A stretch of DNA of 64,000 nucleotides from Spongiibacter thalassae (GTDB lineage: Bacteria; Pseudomonadota; Gammaproteobacteria; Pseudomonadales; Spongiibacteraceae): assembly GCF_012272835.1 (NCBI RefSeq), contig NZ_JAAWWK010000004.1, positions 399,930-463,929 of the forward strand. The letters are read 5' to 3'. A program made the translations under genes and the position numbers. The notes below the pieces were generated by a model, which worked only from the letters and a program-made list of their open reading frames with translations, did no database searches and was not told the origin of the DNA. Below, in pieces: positions 44,110 to 53,199 of the stretch. Numbering within the stretch: position 1 is the first letter of the stretch; each line of letters opens with the position of its first letter.

Positions 44110-45108
44110 ATGATTGATGAGAAGGTTTTGAGATCAGCTCTGGATGCTAGCAGCGAAGGAGTCATGATATTTGCCACGGGCAGCCACGGCTGGGAATGCG
44201 TCTATGCCAACCCTTCCAGTGCAATGCTGTTTGGTTTTGACAGAGCGGACATCCTAGGTCCTGTAGACGGCGCCAGCAAACTTCATGGCATTTTGTTAGA
44301 CAAATCCCTGCGTTCGACTATTCGTCAAACCCTGAGCACGGGTGAGAGTTTTCGTTACACCTTTGAAGTTGGACGCCTCACCGGAGGGACCTTTTGGTGT
44401 GAAATGAATATGTCGCCGTTAAACGATGACGGCGGAAATTGGACCCACACCATTATGATGGCCCACGATGTCAGCGACACAGTGCGCTATGCCAGAAAGA
44501 TCGAGAGTAAGAACCGCCTGCTAAGAGAACAAAACAGCGCGCTGGAAAACATTGCCAGTCGCGACGATCTAACGGGCTTATATAATCGCCGCCATTTCGA
44601 CGCAGAGTTGGCGAGAATGGTGGGCTTGCATGAACGTTTGGGGTTCCCTTTAAGCATTGCATTTTTTGATGTGGATTTCTTCAAGAAATTTAACGACAGC
44701 TATGGTCATCAAGCCGGGGACGATGTGCTGCGGGAAATCGCCATGGTGCTGCAGGACGGCTTTAGTCGCGAGACCGATGTTGTGGCGCGCTACGGCGGTG
44801 AAGAGTTTGTTGTGCTCAGTATCGGTGAGTCATTGGTGACCACGTTTTACCAGCATGTGGACACGGTGCGCGATGGTATCGCAGCACTGGCCATTCCACA
44901 CAAGAGTTCTTCCTGCGCTTCGGTGGTAACTATCAGTGCGGGGATATACTTCGGTGACCTCGTTACCCCCGGCCAGCCCCAGTCAGTGATCGAAGCCGCT
45001 GACCGCGCGCTTTACCAGGCCAAACACGCCGGGCGAAATCGCGTTGAGATTTCTGAGCTTGTAGAGGTCCATCTTCCGGTCGGCCCAGGCTACGCAATCG
45101 GCGGTTGA
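44110..45108 (+). CDS. PAS-GGDEF diguanylate cyclase
   Basis: 332 residues, cytosolic. An N-terminal PAS domain (about 5-125: ASSEGVMIFATGS, YANPSSAMLFGFD) is joined by a short coiled-coil (about 128-148) to a GGDEF domain with DDLTGLYNRRHFD and the active site RYGGEEFVVL near residue 232. An RETD I-site lies five residues before GGEEF, so product inhibition by c-di-GMP is likely. Upstream, 43876-44109 contains no gene that I recognise; GGGGG precedes the ATG. Confidence 0.92.
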   Translation: MIDEKVLRSALDASSEGVMIFATGSHGWECVYANPSSAMLFGFDRADILGPVDGASKLHGILLDKSLRSTIRQTLSTGESFRYTFEVGRLTGGTFWCEMNMSPLNDDGGNWTHTIMMAHDVSDTVRYARKIESKNRLLREQNSALENIASRDDLTGLYNRRHFDAELARMVGLHERLGFPLSIAFFDVDFFKKFNDSYGHQAGDDVLREIAMVLQDGFSRETDVVARYGGEEFVVLSIGESLVTTFYQHVDTVRDGIAALAIPHKSSSCASVVTISAGIYFGDLVTPGQPQSVIEAADRALYQAKHAGRNRVEISELVEVHLPVGPGYAIGG

Positions 45109-45129
45109 GCGAGTGATTGACGGCGTCGA

Positions 45130-45912
45130 TTACACATAGCGCACGGCACCACCGTCAATGCGGATGTTTTGTCCGTTGATAAACCCCGCCAGATCGCTGC
45201 ACAAAAAGGCCACCAGATCTGCTACTTCCTGCCGTTCGGCGATGCGTTCACAGGGGTTGGGAAAATCGTGGCTCACAATGCCGGCAACGATATCCTCCCA
45301 GCGCTCACCCCAGCCCAACTTTGCGGCTCGTCGGCGATAGCTCTGCTCCAGCTCGGCGGTGTGAATCAGCCCCGGCGATACGGTATTTACCGTGACACCA
45401 CTGCCGCTGAGTTCCTTGGTCAGGCTAACCGTCATAGTGGCGAGAGCGCCCTTGGCGGCATAGTAATGGGGCATAATATTATTCGGTTGGTGGCTGCCGA
45501 TAGTGCCCAGTTGCACAATGCGTCCCCAGCCTTTCCGGCGCATCGCGGGGCTGAAAGCACGGCATAGCCCCGCCGCCGACAGCACATTGTGCTGATACAT
45601 TGTCAGCCAGTCCTCTTCACTGCAGCTGGCCCATTTGCCGGCGCTGCCGGTGCCGTAGTTGTTTACCAGAATATCAATCTCACCAATGGTGCTAATCTGC
45701 TCTACCAGCTGCGCGCGCCCGGCCTCGCTGGTGATATCGCCCCAGCAGCTATAGCATTTCGCGCGTTTGGCGACATCCACTGCATCGCGCTGTTCCAATG
45801 CGTGAAATATTACCGTAGCCCCTTCGCGCAGCAGTGTTTCTGCGATCACTTGTCCGGTGCCCCGTGAGCTTCCGGTGACCAGGGCGAGGCGATTGTTTAA
45901 ATTCAATTCCAT
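45130..45912 (-). CDS. SDR family oxidoreductase
   Basis: 260 residues. Rossmann motif TGSSRGTGQ, NNYGTG in place of the NNAG strand, catalytic Ser (TIGSHQ) and YYAAKGAL Tyr/Lys are all present, and the C-terminal FINGQNIRIDGGAVRYV is typical of 3-oxoacyl-ACP-reductase-like SDRs. The substrate is not predictable. The upstream gap holds an inverted repeat GTGGCAG/CTGCCAC (45934-45956), a possible operator. Convergent with the PAS-GGDEF gene. Confidence 0.88.
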   Translation of the reverse strand: MELNLNNRLALVTGSSRGTGQVIAETLLREGATVIFHALEQRDAVDVAKRAKCYSCWGDITSEAGRAQLVEQISTIGEIDILVNNYGTGSAGKWASCSEEDWLTMYQHNVLSAAGLCRAFSPAMRRKGWGRIVQLGTIGSHQPNNIMPHYYAAKGALATMTVSLTKELSGSGVTVNTVSPGLIHTAELEQSYRRRAAKLGWGERWEDIVAGIVSHDFPNPCERIAERQEVADLVAFLCSDLAGFINGQNIRIDGGAVRYV

Positions 45913-46111
45913 AGCGACTCCAGTGCAAAGAGGGTGGCAGGCACACAGGCTGCCACGAATCGCGCAGCTTGGACAGGTTCATACCAGGACCGGGGGCGGC
46001 CAAGTTGCGGTTTTGATCCGGGCTGGGCATTATCGACGGCTTGGTAATGAAAGGAATCGCTGGTGAGCCGTCATCGGTGTAGTCCTGTCGCAGTGAAATG
46101 AGAGTGAACAG

Positions 46112-46588
46112 ATGAAATTTTGTCCCCAATGCGCCGCGCCGATCGGTGAGGTATTAATTGACCATGAAATCCGTCGCGGTTGTTCTGACCCTGGCTGCGG
46201 TTTTGTGCATTTCAACAACCCGGTGCCAGTGGTGGCGATGATCGTCGAGGTTGAAGGCGGCGTGGTAATGGCCCACAACGTCAGCTGGCCGAAAAAGTTC
46301 TATTCGATTATCACCGGCTTTCTGGAAGCGGGCGAAGACCCGGAAGAATGCGCGCGGCGGGAAACCCAGGAGGAGTTGAACCTCCACGCGCTGGAAACCC
46401 GTCTGGTGGGCGTGTACCCCTTTGCCCAGCAAAACCAGGTCATTATTGCCTATCACATCAAGGCTGCGGGCCAGATCGCGCTGAACCACGAGCTGGACGA
46501 CTACAAAATTGTCCCGCCGGAAGAGATCAAGCCCTGGCCAATGGGGACGGGCCTGGCATTAACCGACTGGCTGAAGACCCGCCTGTAA
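46112..46588 (+). CDS. Nudix hydrolase with N-terminal zinc ribbon
   Basis: 158 residues. A small zinc ribbon (CPQC...CSDPGC) precedes a Nudix domain with the box GFLEAGEDPEECARRETQEEL (around residues 70-92). The layout is like NudC/NADH pyrophosphatases but shorter, without their N-terminal domain. Substrate unknown, possibly a nucleotide or NAD derivative. Its 3' end carries a 28-base palindrome shared with convergent mscS. Confidence 0.9.
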   Translation: MKFCPQCAAPIGEVLIDHEIRRGCSDPGCGFVHFNNPVPVVAMIVEVEGGVVMAHNVSWPKKFYSIITGFLEAGEDPEECARRETQEELNLHALETRLVGVYPFAQQNQVIIAYHIKAAGQIALNHELDDYKIVPPEEIKPWPMGTGLALTDWLKTRL

Positions 46589-46590
46589 AC

Positions 46591-46618
46591 AGGGGTCTGT
46601 CCCCGGGGACAGACCCCT
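46591..46618. terminator. 28-bp perfect palindrome between Nudix and MscS genes
   Basis: AGGGGTCTGTCCCC followed directly by its complement GGGGACAGACCCCT, with no spacer. It begins two bases past the Nudix stop and its last base overlaps the minus-strand MscS stop codon. No T tract follows on either strand, so a bidirectional 3' end, RNA-protecting hairpin or repeat element are the options. Confidence 0.7.
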
Positions 46619-47693
46619 ATTCGTCGCTGCTGTCTTTGTCGGCTTTGCGGTCTTTTTCACTTTCCAGCTTGGCGATGGTGCGGGCTGCTTCGAGTTCCTC
46701 GGTGCGTATGCCCAGCTCGGCCTTGATCTCGTCGCGCTCGGCTTCATCCAGCTCTTCGTTTTTCAGGCTTTCCTTCAGCGACTGAATCTTGCTTTCCAGC
46801 GTATCAACGGTGCTGGTGATTTCGGCCTTGTTGAACAGCACGCCCTCGGCGTGGCCGTCGGTGTCCTTTTCGCGCTGGCGGTGGCGTTTGGCGGGGATGA
46901 TTTTTCCGGCGGGGTCGAGCACCCGCTGGTTCATAAAGTTGGGCGATACGATCTCAATGCCGGCTTCGTGCAGGGCGTCCAGCATACGGCCCCTGAGCTT
47001 GGAGCGAGTGCTCACTAATAGCCCGGCTTCGTCCAGCCAACCGCTGGCACGATAGGTGACGGAGAAGTCGCCCAACCCGCGAATTTGTACAAAACCGTCG
47101 CCCAGTTCGGACTGCTCGAGGGCCTTTAGCAGGGCTGCCTCGATATCGCGGCGGTCAACGTCGTAGCCCAGCGAGACATCGGCGGAAATCACCGTGCCGG
47201 AGGACCGCACAACGTTGTAAGGCTCCTGTACCAGCAGCAGATTGGGTACGGTCACCAGCTCGCTGGTCTCATTCTGGATTTCCACATGGAGTAAGCCTCG
47301 CTGGGATACTCGCCCGAGTTCGTTGCGAAACTCGATGTAATCTCCTGCGCGAAAGCTGTTCACTGTGCGCAGCATAAAACCCGCCATCAGGTTTCCCATC
47401 ACCGATGTGGAACTCAGGGCAATCGCGGCACTGGCGAGGAGGCCGATCAATGAAAACAACTGGCCGCGTAACTCGCTGTCCATCGGCAATGTGGCGATCA
47501 GCATGACCAGCCCAAGCAGGCGGAAAATCAGCTTGGTGCCTTGCTCCCGGTAGCGAATATCGGCGCCATGCTCCTTTTGCACTGTAAATATCTTGGCGGT
47601 GAACAGCCAGGCGATGCCGAGCACCAACAGGGTAATCAGGCTGGGCAGCCAGGGGAGGATCAGCGAGTGGGCAGTGCTTACAGGATCGTTCAT
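46617..47693 (-). CDS. MscS-family mechanosensitive channel
   Basis: 358 residues. Three membrane helices, the pore helix ASAAIALSSTSVMGNLMAGFMLR (residues ~85-110) and the beta domain RAGDYIEFRNELGRV follow MscS. A long charged coiled-coil tail (about 285-358, TLESKIQSLKESLKNEELDEAERDE) is an addition to the E. coli MscS plan. It releases solutes on hypo-osmotic shock, which complements ectoine accumulation in this organism. The stop touches the palindrome. Confidence 0.9.
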   Translation of the reverse strand: MNDPVSTAHSLILPWLPSLITLLVLGIAWLFTAKIFTVQKEHGADIRYREQGTKLIFRLLGLVMLIATLPMDSELRGQLFSLIGLLASAAIALSSTSVMGNLMAGFMLRTVNSFRAGDYIEFRNELGRVSQRGLLHVEIQNETSELVTVPNLLLVQEPYNVVRSSGTVISADVSLGYDVDRRDIEAALLKALEQSELGDGFVQIRGLGDFSVTYRASGWLDEAGLLVSTRSKLRGRMLDALHEAGIEIVSPNFMNQRVLDPAGKIIPAKRHRQREKDTDGHAEGVLFNKAEITSTVDTLESKIQSLKESLKNEELDEAERDEIKAELGIRTEELEAARTIAKLESEKDRKADKDSSDE

Positions 47694-47904
47694 ATCAGGC
47701 CTTGTGGTCGTCTGCTCGGCGTGGTGTCCGCGTAGCAGCTGGATAGATGCAACAGCGCCAATCTACCAGATTGACGGCCTTTGCGTTGTCGTCGGTAGTG
47801 GCAATAGTACGGCGCTTTCTCCACGATGTCGCAGTCCACTCAGAATGGCCTCTCTGTGGTAAACTTGCGGCCTTTACTGGAGAGTCTACAGATAAGAGGT
47901 CAGC

Positions 47905-49749
47905 ATGCCTGCATACCGTTCCAAAACCTCCACCGCCGGTCGCAATATGGCAGGTGCCCGCGCATTGTGGCGCGCCACGGGTATGAAGGACGGCGATTTC
48001 GATAAGCCGATCATCGCCGTCGCCAACTCCTTTACGCAGTTTGTGCCTGGCCATGTGCATCTCAAGGACATGGGACAGCTGGTCGGGGGCGAAATCGAAG
48101 CAGCCGGTGGGGTCGCCAAGGAGTTCAATACCATCGCTGTAGACGATGGCATTGCCATGGGCCACGACGGCATGCTGTACAGTCTGCCCAGCCGGGATAT
48201 TATTGCCGACTCCGTGGAGTACATGGTAAACGCCCACTGCGCCGATGCGCTGGTGTGCATCTCCAACTGTGACAAGATCACTCCGGGGATGCTGATGGCG
48301 GCGATGCGGCTGAATATTCCGGTGATTTTCGTGTCTGGCGGGCCGATGGAAGCGGGTAAAACCAAGCTGTCGGAGCACAAGCTCGATCTGGTTGACGCGA
48401 TGGTAATTGCGGTCGACGACTCCGCTGACGACGAAACCGTAGCGGAATACGAGCGCTCGGCCTGTCCGACCTGTGGCTCCTGCTCGGGGATGTTCACCGC
48501 CAATTCGATGAACTGCCTGACGGAAGCCCTGGGGCTGTCGCTCCCGGGCAATGGTTCGCTGCTGGCCACCCACGCCGACCGGGAAAAACTGTTCCGCGAA
48601 GCGGGTCGTCGTATCGTCGAAATTACCAAGCGCTATTACGAAGAGGACGACGACAGTGTGCTGCCGCGCAATATCGCCTGTCGTGATGCCTTCAATAACG
48701 CCATGGCCCTGGATATCGCCATGGGCGGCTCGACCAATACCATTCTTCACCTGCTGGCCGCTGCTCAGGAGGCCGAGCTGGACTTCACCATGAAGGACAT
48801 TGACGCCCTGTCGCGCACGGTGCCCCAGCTGTGTAAAGTCGCGCCGAATACCCCGCTATACCATATGGAAGACGTACACCGTGCCGGTGGTGTTATCGGC
48901 ATTCTCGGTGAGCTGGCCCGGGCTGGCCTGCTCAATACCGGTTTGCCCACGGTGCACGCGAGTAGCATCGCCTCGGCGCTTTCTACCTGGGACATCATGG
49001 TGACCGATAATGACGCGGTGAAGGAGTTCTACAAGGCAGGCCCCGCGGGTATACCTACCCAGACCGCCTTTAGTCAAAGCACCCGCTGGCCGTCGCTGGA
49101 CGCCGATCGGGAAAATGGCTGTATTCGCGAGCTGGCCCATGCCTTCTCCACCGAAGGTGGTCTGGCGGTGCTCTACGGTAACATCGCTGTTGATGGCTGT
49201 GTGGTGAAAACCTCCGGCGTTGACGAAAGCATTCTGGTCTTTGAAGGCCCGGCCCATATTTGTGAAAGCCAGGAAGACGCCGTTGATGACATTCTTCACG
49301 ACCGGGTGAAGGCGGGCGATGTGGTTATTGTGCGCTACGAAGGCCCCAAGGGCGGCCCGGGTATGCAGGAGATGCTCTACCCCACCAGCTATATCAAGTC
49401 CAAAGGGCTGGGTAAGGCCTGTGCCCTGCTTACCGACGGTCGCTTCTCCGGCGGCACATCGGGGCTGTCAATTGGCCACGCGTCGCCGGAGGCGGCTGCA
49501 GGGGGGGCAATTGCGCTGGTCGAGCAGGGGGATATTATCCGCATAGATATTCCTGCCCGTACCATTAATGTGCTGCTGGACGATAGCGAGCTGAACAAGC
49601 GTCGCAAGGCGATGGAGGCCAGAGGTGCCGACGCGTGGAAGCCGGTAAAAGAGCGTCCGCGCAAGGTGTCTGCAGCATTGAAAGCCTATGCCAAAATGGC
49701 GACCAGTGCCGATAAAGGCGCTGTGCGGGACGTCAGTCAGCTCGATTGA
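47905..49749 (+). CDS. ilvD: Dihydroxyacid dehydratase
   Basis: 614 residues. Fe-S ligand motifs are in [17 protein letters not shown] and [19 protein letters not shown], with [14 protein letters not shown] near the C-terminus, as in IlvD. It makes the 2-keto acid precursors of valine, leucine and isoleucine. The 211-base upstream gap shows no recognised riboswitch or leader peptide with branched-chain codons. An imperfect inverted repeat follows the stop. Confidence 0.97.
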   Translation: MPAYRSKTSTAGRNMAGARALWRATGMKDGDFDKPIIAVANSFTQFVPGHVHLKDMGQLVGGEIEAAGGVAKEFNTIAVDDGIAMGHDGMLYSLPSRDIIADSVEYMVNAHCADALVCISNCDKITPGMLMAAMRLNIPVIFVSGGPMEAGKTKLSEHKLDLVDAMVIAVDDSADDETVAEYERSACPTCGSCSGMFTANSMNCLTEALGLSLPGNGSLLATHADREKLFREAGRRIVEITKRYYEEDDDSVLPRNIACRDAFNNAMALDIAMGGSTNTILHLLAAAQEAELDFTMKDIDALSRTVPQLCKVAPNTPLYHMEDVHRAGGVIGILGELARAGLLNTGLPTVHASSIASALSTWDIMVTDNDAVKEFYKAGPAGIPTQTAFSQSTRWPSLDADRENGCIRELAHAFSTEGGLAVLYGNIAVDGCVVKTSGVDESILVFEGPAHICESQEDAVDDILHDRVKAGDVVIVRYEGPKGGPGMQEMLYPTSYIKSKGLGKACALLTDGRFSGGTSGLSIGHASPEAAAGGAIALVEQGDIIRIDIPARTINVLLDDSELNKRRKAMEARGADAWKPVKERPRKVSAALKAYAKMATSADKGAVRDVSQLD

Positions 49750-49781
49750 CAGAACGCGGCGCTGGGCTATTCTTGAAGGGA

Positions 49782-49824
49782 GTACGTAGGGTTTTGCGAA
49801 GGTCGTTGTCGTAAAACCACGTAC
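49782..49824. repeat. Inverted repeat after ilvD
   Basis: GTACGTAGGGTTTT and AAAACCACGTAC form an imperfect palindrome with a 17-base loop and one small bulge. No T tract follows. It may be an ilvD transcript end or a dispersed repeat. Confidence 0.5.
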
Positions 49825-49886
49825 ACCCCCAATGTGGTGTAGCTGATAGAATGTGCTGAAATGGCATCTGCAATGGAGGGCTTGGG

Positions 49887-49952
49887 ATGACCGAACAGGT
49901 ACTGACATCGGTGACACATGCCCATAGCCTTGGTGATTCAGGTGCTAAGTAG
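49887..49952 (+). CDS. Possible 21-codon leader ORF before GGDEF/EAL gene
   Basis: ATG at 49887, preceded by GGAGG at a reasonable distance, encodes MTEQVLTSVTHAHSLGDSGAK and ends at TAG 49950-49952. The main gene's ATG (49918) lies within it in another frame and has no ribosome-binding site of its own. It may couple translation to the downstream gene; alternatively it has no role. Confidence 0.3.
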   Translation: MTEQVLTSVTHAHSLGDSGAK

Positions 49953-52665
49953 ATCGTCGCGCAAAAAAAAACCGGATAACGACTTCCCCATTCGCTGGTT
50001 TCACCGGCTTGAGTTTCGCGTGGTTGCCAGTTTTGCAGCCCTTTTCATTCTGGTTGTTGTCAGCCTGTTTATCATTGGTAAAACCGTCGGTGAGTCGCTG
50101 ATTCGCAGTCAGGCCTCGCAGACGGTTGCCGGCGCAGGAAGCGATGTGCTGGCGGAGCTGGAGCGGCGCGCGGCGAAGGCATCGATTATTGCACACAATA
50201 TGGCGCGGGCCGCGCAGTGGGTGATCGACCACGACAACGGCCGACTGCTACTGCGTGATATGTTAAACCCGCCCGGGGCAGAAAGTATTATTGCCGGGGG
50301 CGGCGTTTGGCCGGAGCCCTTCGCCTTTGAGCCTGACTGCGAGCGCTGCAGTATTTTTTGGGGTCGTAACGCCAGCGGAGAGCTGGAATTTTATAACGAC
50401 TACAATCTGATGGAAGGTGCGGGTTATCACCGGGAAGAGTGGTACGTGCCCGCCCGCTATCTGGCCCCTGGGCAGGACTACTGGTCCAAGCCGTATATCG
50501 ACCCCCATTCCCGCCAACAGATGGTGACGGTTTCCACGCCGATGCACCGCAATGGTGAATTGCTGGGGGTGGCCACAGTGGATCTGAAGCTGGAAGGGAT
50601 TGCCGAGCTACTTGCTCAGGCCACGTACAGCTTTGGCGGCTACGCCTTTATAGTGGATCGCAGCGGTCGCTTGCTGTCCTTCCCCAATGAAAAAATGGTG
50701 AGGGAGGGGGACTCGCCAACGGGTAACTCCCTTGAGCCCTATATTCACATTGATGAGCTGGCCCGGCGATATCCCGAGTACAGGCCGATAGTCGCCATGC
50801 TCAGCGTGCAGATGAAGGGCTTGAAACAGCGCAGCACGGCAATTGATACCCTGGCGGAAAAAATCAGCGACGAGAGCTACCAGATTGGCCGCGAGGAAGC
50901 GCAGCGAATCAGTTCAGCCTATTTTTTTGGTACGGCGGAGGCGACCAGGGCGAGTCAGGCTGGTGCCATTATGGGCAGTGACTTTCTTCTGGGGGAAAAG
51001 ATCTACGTCTCGGTCACCACTATGCCCGGCACCTTCTGGAATATCGTTACGGTGATGCCCGACAGCGCCGCTCGGCTTGAAGCCACGGAGTTTGTCGATA
51101 GCCTGTTCGATGTCATTATCTACGCTATTTTGACCGTGCTGGTGGTGACCTGGTTGTTGATACGCGCCCAGCTTGCCATTCCGATGAAGCAAATGTCCCA
51201 GCAGCTACGTACCAAGCTGGCCCTGCAGGAGGGGGAGTCGGAATTGATCTTCACCGAAGATCGCGGAGAACTGGGGGCGCTCACCCATCTGTTTAACCAG
51301 CGCACCCTGCAATTACTCGACAGTCAGCAGGCGATAGAACACCTTGCGTTTTACGACCCGCTGACGGGCTTGCCTAATCGCCATATGCTCCACGTTCGGT
51401 TGAAGGCACTGCTGGCCAGTGTTGCCCACGGCGAGCTGCATTTTGCCCTGCTATTTCTTGATCTGGATCGCTTCAAGCATATCAATGATTCGCTGGGGCA
51501 CGGCTTTGGCGACCAGTTGCTGGTGCAGATCGGCGAACGGCTGCGCAACGGTGCAGGCGCGGAATTGGTCGCTCGTGTGGGCGGCGACGAGTTTGTCAGT
51601 CTGGTGCTGAGTCCGGTGGCCCAGAGCGAGCAATTGCCCGCTCGCGCCGAGCAGGTTGCCCGTCATATTACTGAGTTGTTGGGCGCAGCCTTTGATATCA
51701 ACGGCAATGACTACCATATCTCCACCAGTATCGGTATCAGTCTCTGTGTCAACGCTCGGGACACATCGGCGGACGACCTGCTCAAGCAGGCCGATACCGC
51801 GATGTACCACGCGAAAAACAGCGGCCGAAATACCTATTGCTTCTTTGAAGATGCCATGCAAAAGCGGGCCGACCAACGGCTCAAGGTCGAGAAGGAGCTG
51901 CGCTACGCCATCGATAACAATCAGCTGGAGCTGTATTACCAGCCCCAGCTCGATTCTGCCGGGCAGTGTGTGTCTGCCGAGGCGCTGGTGCGCTGGAACC
52001 ACCCTGAGCGCGGTGTTGTGGCGCCGGGGGAATTTATTCCCATCGCCGAGGAGAGCGCGCTAATCGAGCGGCTGGGGCGCTGGGTGCTGCGCGCCGGTTG
52101 TTGGCAGCTACAGGAGTGGCAGAATGACGGCATTTACCTCGATCATTTGGCGATCAACGTCTGTGCCCGACAGTTCCATTGCGGCGATATTGTGCAGGAT
52201 GTGCGCGACGCTCTGGACTACTTCGGCGTCGATCCGAGCCGGATTATTCTCGAGATTACCGAGAGTCTGATTGTTGAGAACGTGATCGACACCATTTCAA
52301 AAATGAATGAGCTGAAAACACTGGGGGTCAGAATTTCCCTCGATGATTTCGGCACCGGGTACTCCTCGCTGCGTTACCTGAAGCAGTTGCCGATCCACCA
52401 ACTGAAAATCGACCAGAGCTTTGTGCGCGATGTGGCCTCCGACGAGAGTGACCTGGTGATTGTCGAGACGATTCTGTCGATGGCCCACCACCTGCGTCTG
52501 GAAGTCGTTGCCGAAGGTGTGGAGACAGAAGAGCAGTTGGCGTTACTGCAAGCGCGGAATTGTGAGTACTTCCAGGGCTATTATTTCTGTCGGCCTGTCC
52601 CAAGTGCGCAGTTTGTCGCATACGTCGAGGAAGCCCGCAATAAGGCGACGCTGGCGCAGATTTAA
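49918..52665 (+). CDS. Membrane dCache-HAMP-GGDEF-EAL protein
   Basis: 915 residues: a helix (about 36-54), a large periplasmic Cache domain (about 70-390, FYNDYNLMEGAGYHREEWYV, VSTPMHRNGELLGVATVDL), a second helix and a HAMP-like linker (about 400-460), a GGDEF domain with intact VGGDEF (about 555) and an EAL domain with SAEALVRW (about 686), DDFGTGYSSLRYL and VVAEGVET. Both c-di-GMP sites look catalytic; an RxxD I-site was not seen. It senses an extracytoplasmic ligand. Start ATG at 49918 lacks a Shine-Dalgarno; a GTG at 49942 is possible. It overlaps the next gene by 4 bases. Confidence 0.9.
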   Translation: MPIALVIQVLSRSSRKKKPDNDFPIRWFHRLEFRVVASFAALFILVVVSLFIIGKTVGESLIRSQASQTVAGAGSDVLAELERRAAKASIIAHNMARAAQWVIDHDNGRLLLRDMLNPPGAESIIAGGGVWPEPFAFEPDCERCSIFWGRNASGELEFYNDYNLMEGAGYHREEWYVPARYLAPGQDYWSKPYIDPHSRQQMVTVSTPMHRNGELLGVATVDLKLEGIAELLAQATYSFGGYAFIVDRSGRLLSFPNEKMVREGDSPTGNSLEPYIHIDELARRYPEYRPIVAMLSVQMKGLKQRSTAIDTLAEKISDESYQIGREEAQRISSAYFFGTAEATRASQAGAIMGSDFLLGEKIYVSVTTMPGTFWNIVTVMPDSAARLEATEFVDSLFDVIIYAILTVLVVTWLLIRAQLAIPMKQMSQQLRTKLALQEGESELIFTEDRGELGALTHLFNQRTLQLLDSQQAIEHLAFYDPLTGLPNRHMLHVRLKALLASVAHGELHFALLFLDLDRFKHINDSLGHGFGDQLLVQIGERLRNGAGAELVARVGGDEFVSLVLSPVAQSEQLPARAEQVARHITELLGAAFDINGNDYHISTSIGISLCVNARDTSADDLLKQADTAMYHAKNSGRNTYCFFEDAMQKRADQRLKVEKELRYAIDNNQLELYYQPQLDSAGQCVSAEALVRWNHPERGVVAPGEFIPIAEESALIERLGRWVLRAGCWQLQEWQNDGIYLDHLAINVCARQFHCGDIVQDVRDALDYFGVDPSRIILEITESLIVENVIDTISKMNELKTLGVRISLDDFGTGYSSLRYLKQLPIHQLKIDQSFVRDVASDESDLVIVETILSMAHHLRLEVVAEGVETEEQLALLQARNCEYFQGYYFCRPVPSAQFVAYVEEARNKATLAQI

Positions 52666-53069
52666 CGCTGTGGTGGAATGGAATAGGTGCCGACAACGTG
52701 GGCCACGGGGTCGGGGTTACCTTCTGAGTAGAGCGACACCTCGCCCACAGCGAGGGTTTTGCCCAGTTTGATTAGCCGACATTCGGCGAGGATATCCCGA
52801 TTGGCGCTGGGCTTGCGCAAAAAGTTGATATTCAGATTGGTCGTCACCGCCAGGGCCACGAGGCCAATTTCGCCGAGTATGGCAGCGTAGAGTGCTGCGT
52901 CAGCCAGTGCCATCAAGGTTGGGCCCGACACCGTGCCCCCGGGTCGCAGGTCGCTGTGGCCGATTCGTTTGCGCAGGGTGGCACTCAGTTTTCCCAAATG
53001 CTCCAGTTCAATATCAGCCTGGGGGAATTCCCGGGCAAAGAAATCAGCCAATTCCTGTTTGTCGATCAT
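52662..53069 (-). CDS. PaaI-like hotdog thioesterase
   Basis: 135 residues, hotdog fold, with GTVSGPTLMALADAALYAAI and TTNLNINFLRKP, the typical PaaI substrate-binding turn and central strand. It likely hydrolyses acyl-CoA thioesters; the substrate is unknown. Its 3' end overlaps the convergent GGDEF/EAL gene by 4 bases. The terminator at 53157-53183 separates its start from the malic enzyme gene upstream. Confidence 0.88.
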   Translation of the reverse strand: MIDKQELADFFAREFPQADIELEHLGKLSATLRKRIGHSDLRPGGTVSGPTLMALADAALYAAILGEIGLVALAVTTNLNINFLRKPSANRDILAECRLIKLGKTLAVGEVSLYSEGNPDPVAHVVGTYSIPPQR

Positions 53070-53156
53070 CGCGCATCCCCGCCACTTATGTTTTCGTTGA
53101 ATACATTATCGTTTTTACCCCGCCTTGTAAAAGGCTGTGGCGTTTACGGCAGGGAC

Positions 53157-53183
53157 AAAAAAGCCGCGACAGGCGCGGCTTTT
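53157..53183 (-). terminator. Rho-independent terminator of malic enzyme gene
   Basis: Stem AAAAGCCGCG and CGCGGCTTTT around ACAGG; read on the minus strand it is followed by a T run, 17 bases past the malic enzyme stop. Confidence 0.88.
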
Positions 53184-53199
53184 GGGGGTGTGGCCCGAT

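Noticed and set aside
47694..47904. Riboswitch or branched-chain leader peptide before ilvD
   Set aside because: No run of Ile, Leu or Val codons and no recognised aptamer; the gap holds nothing I can support.
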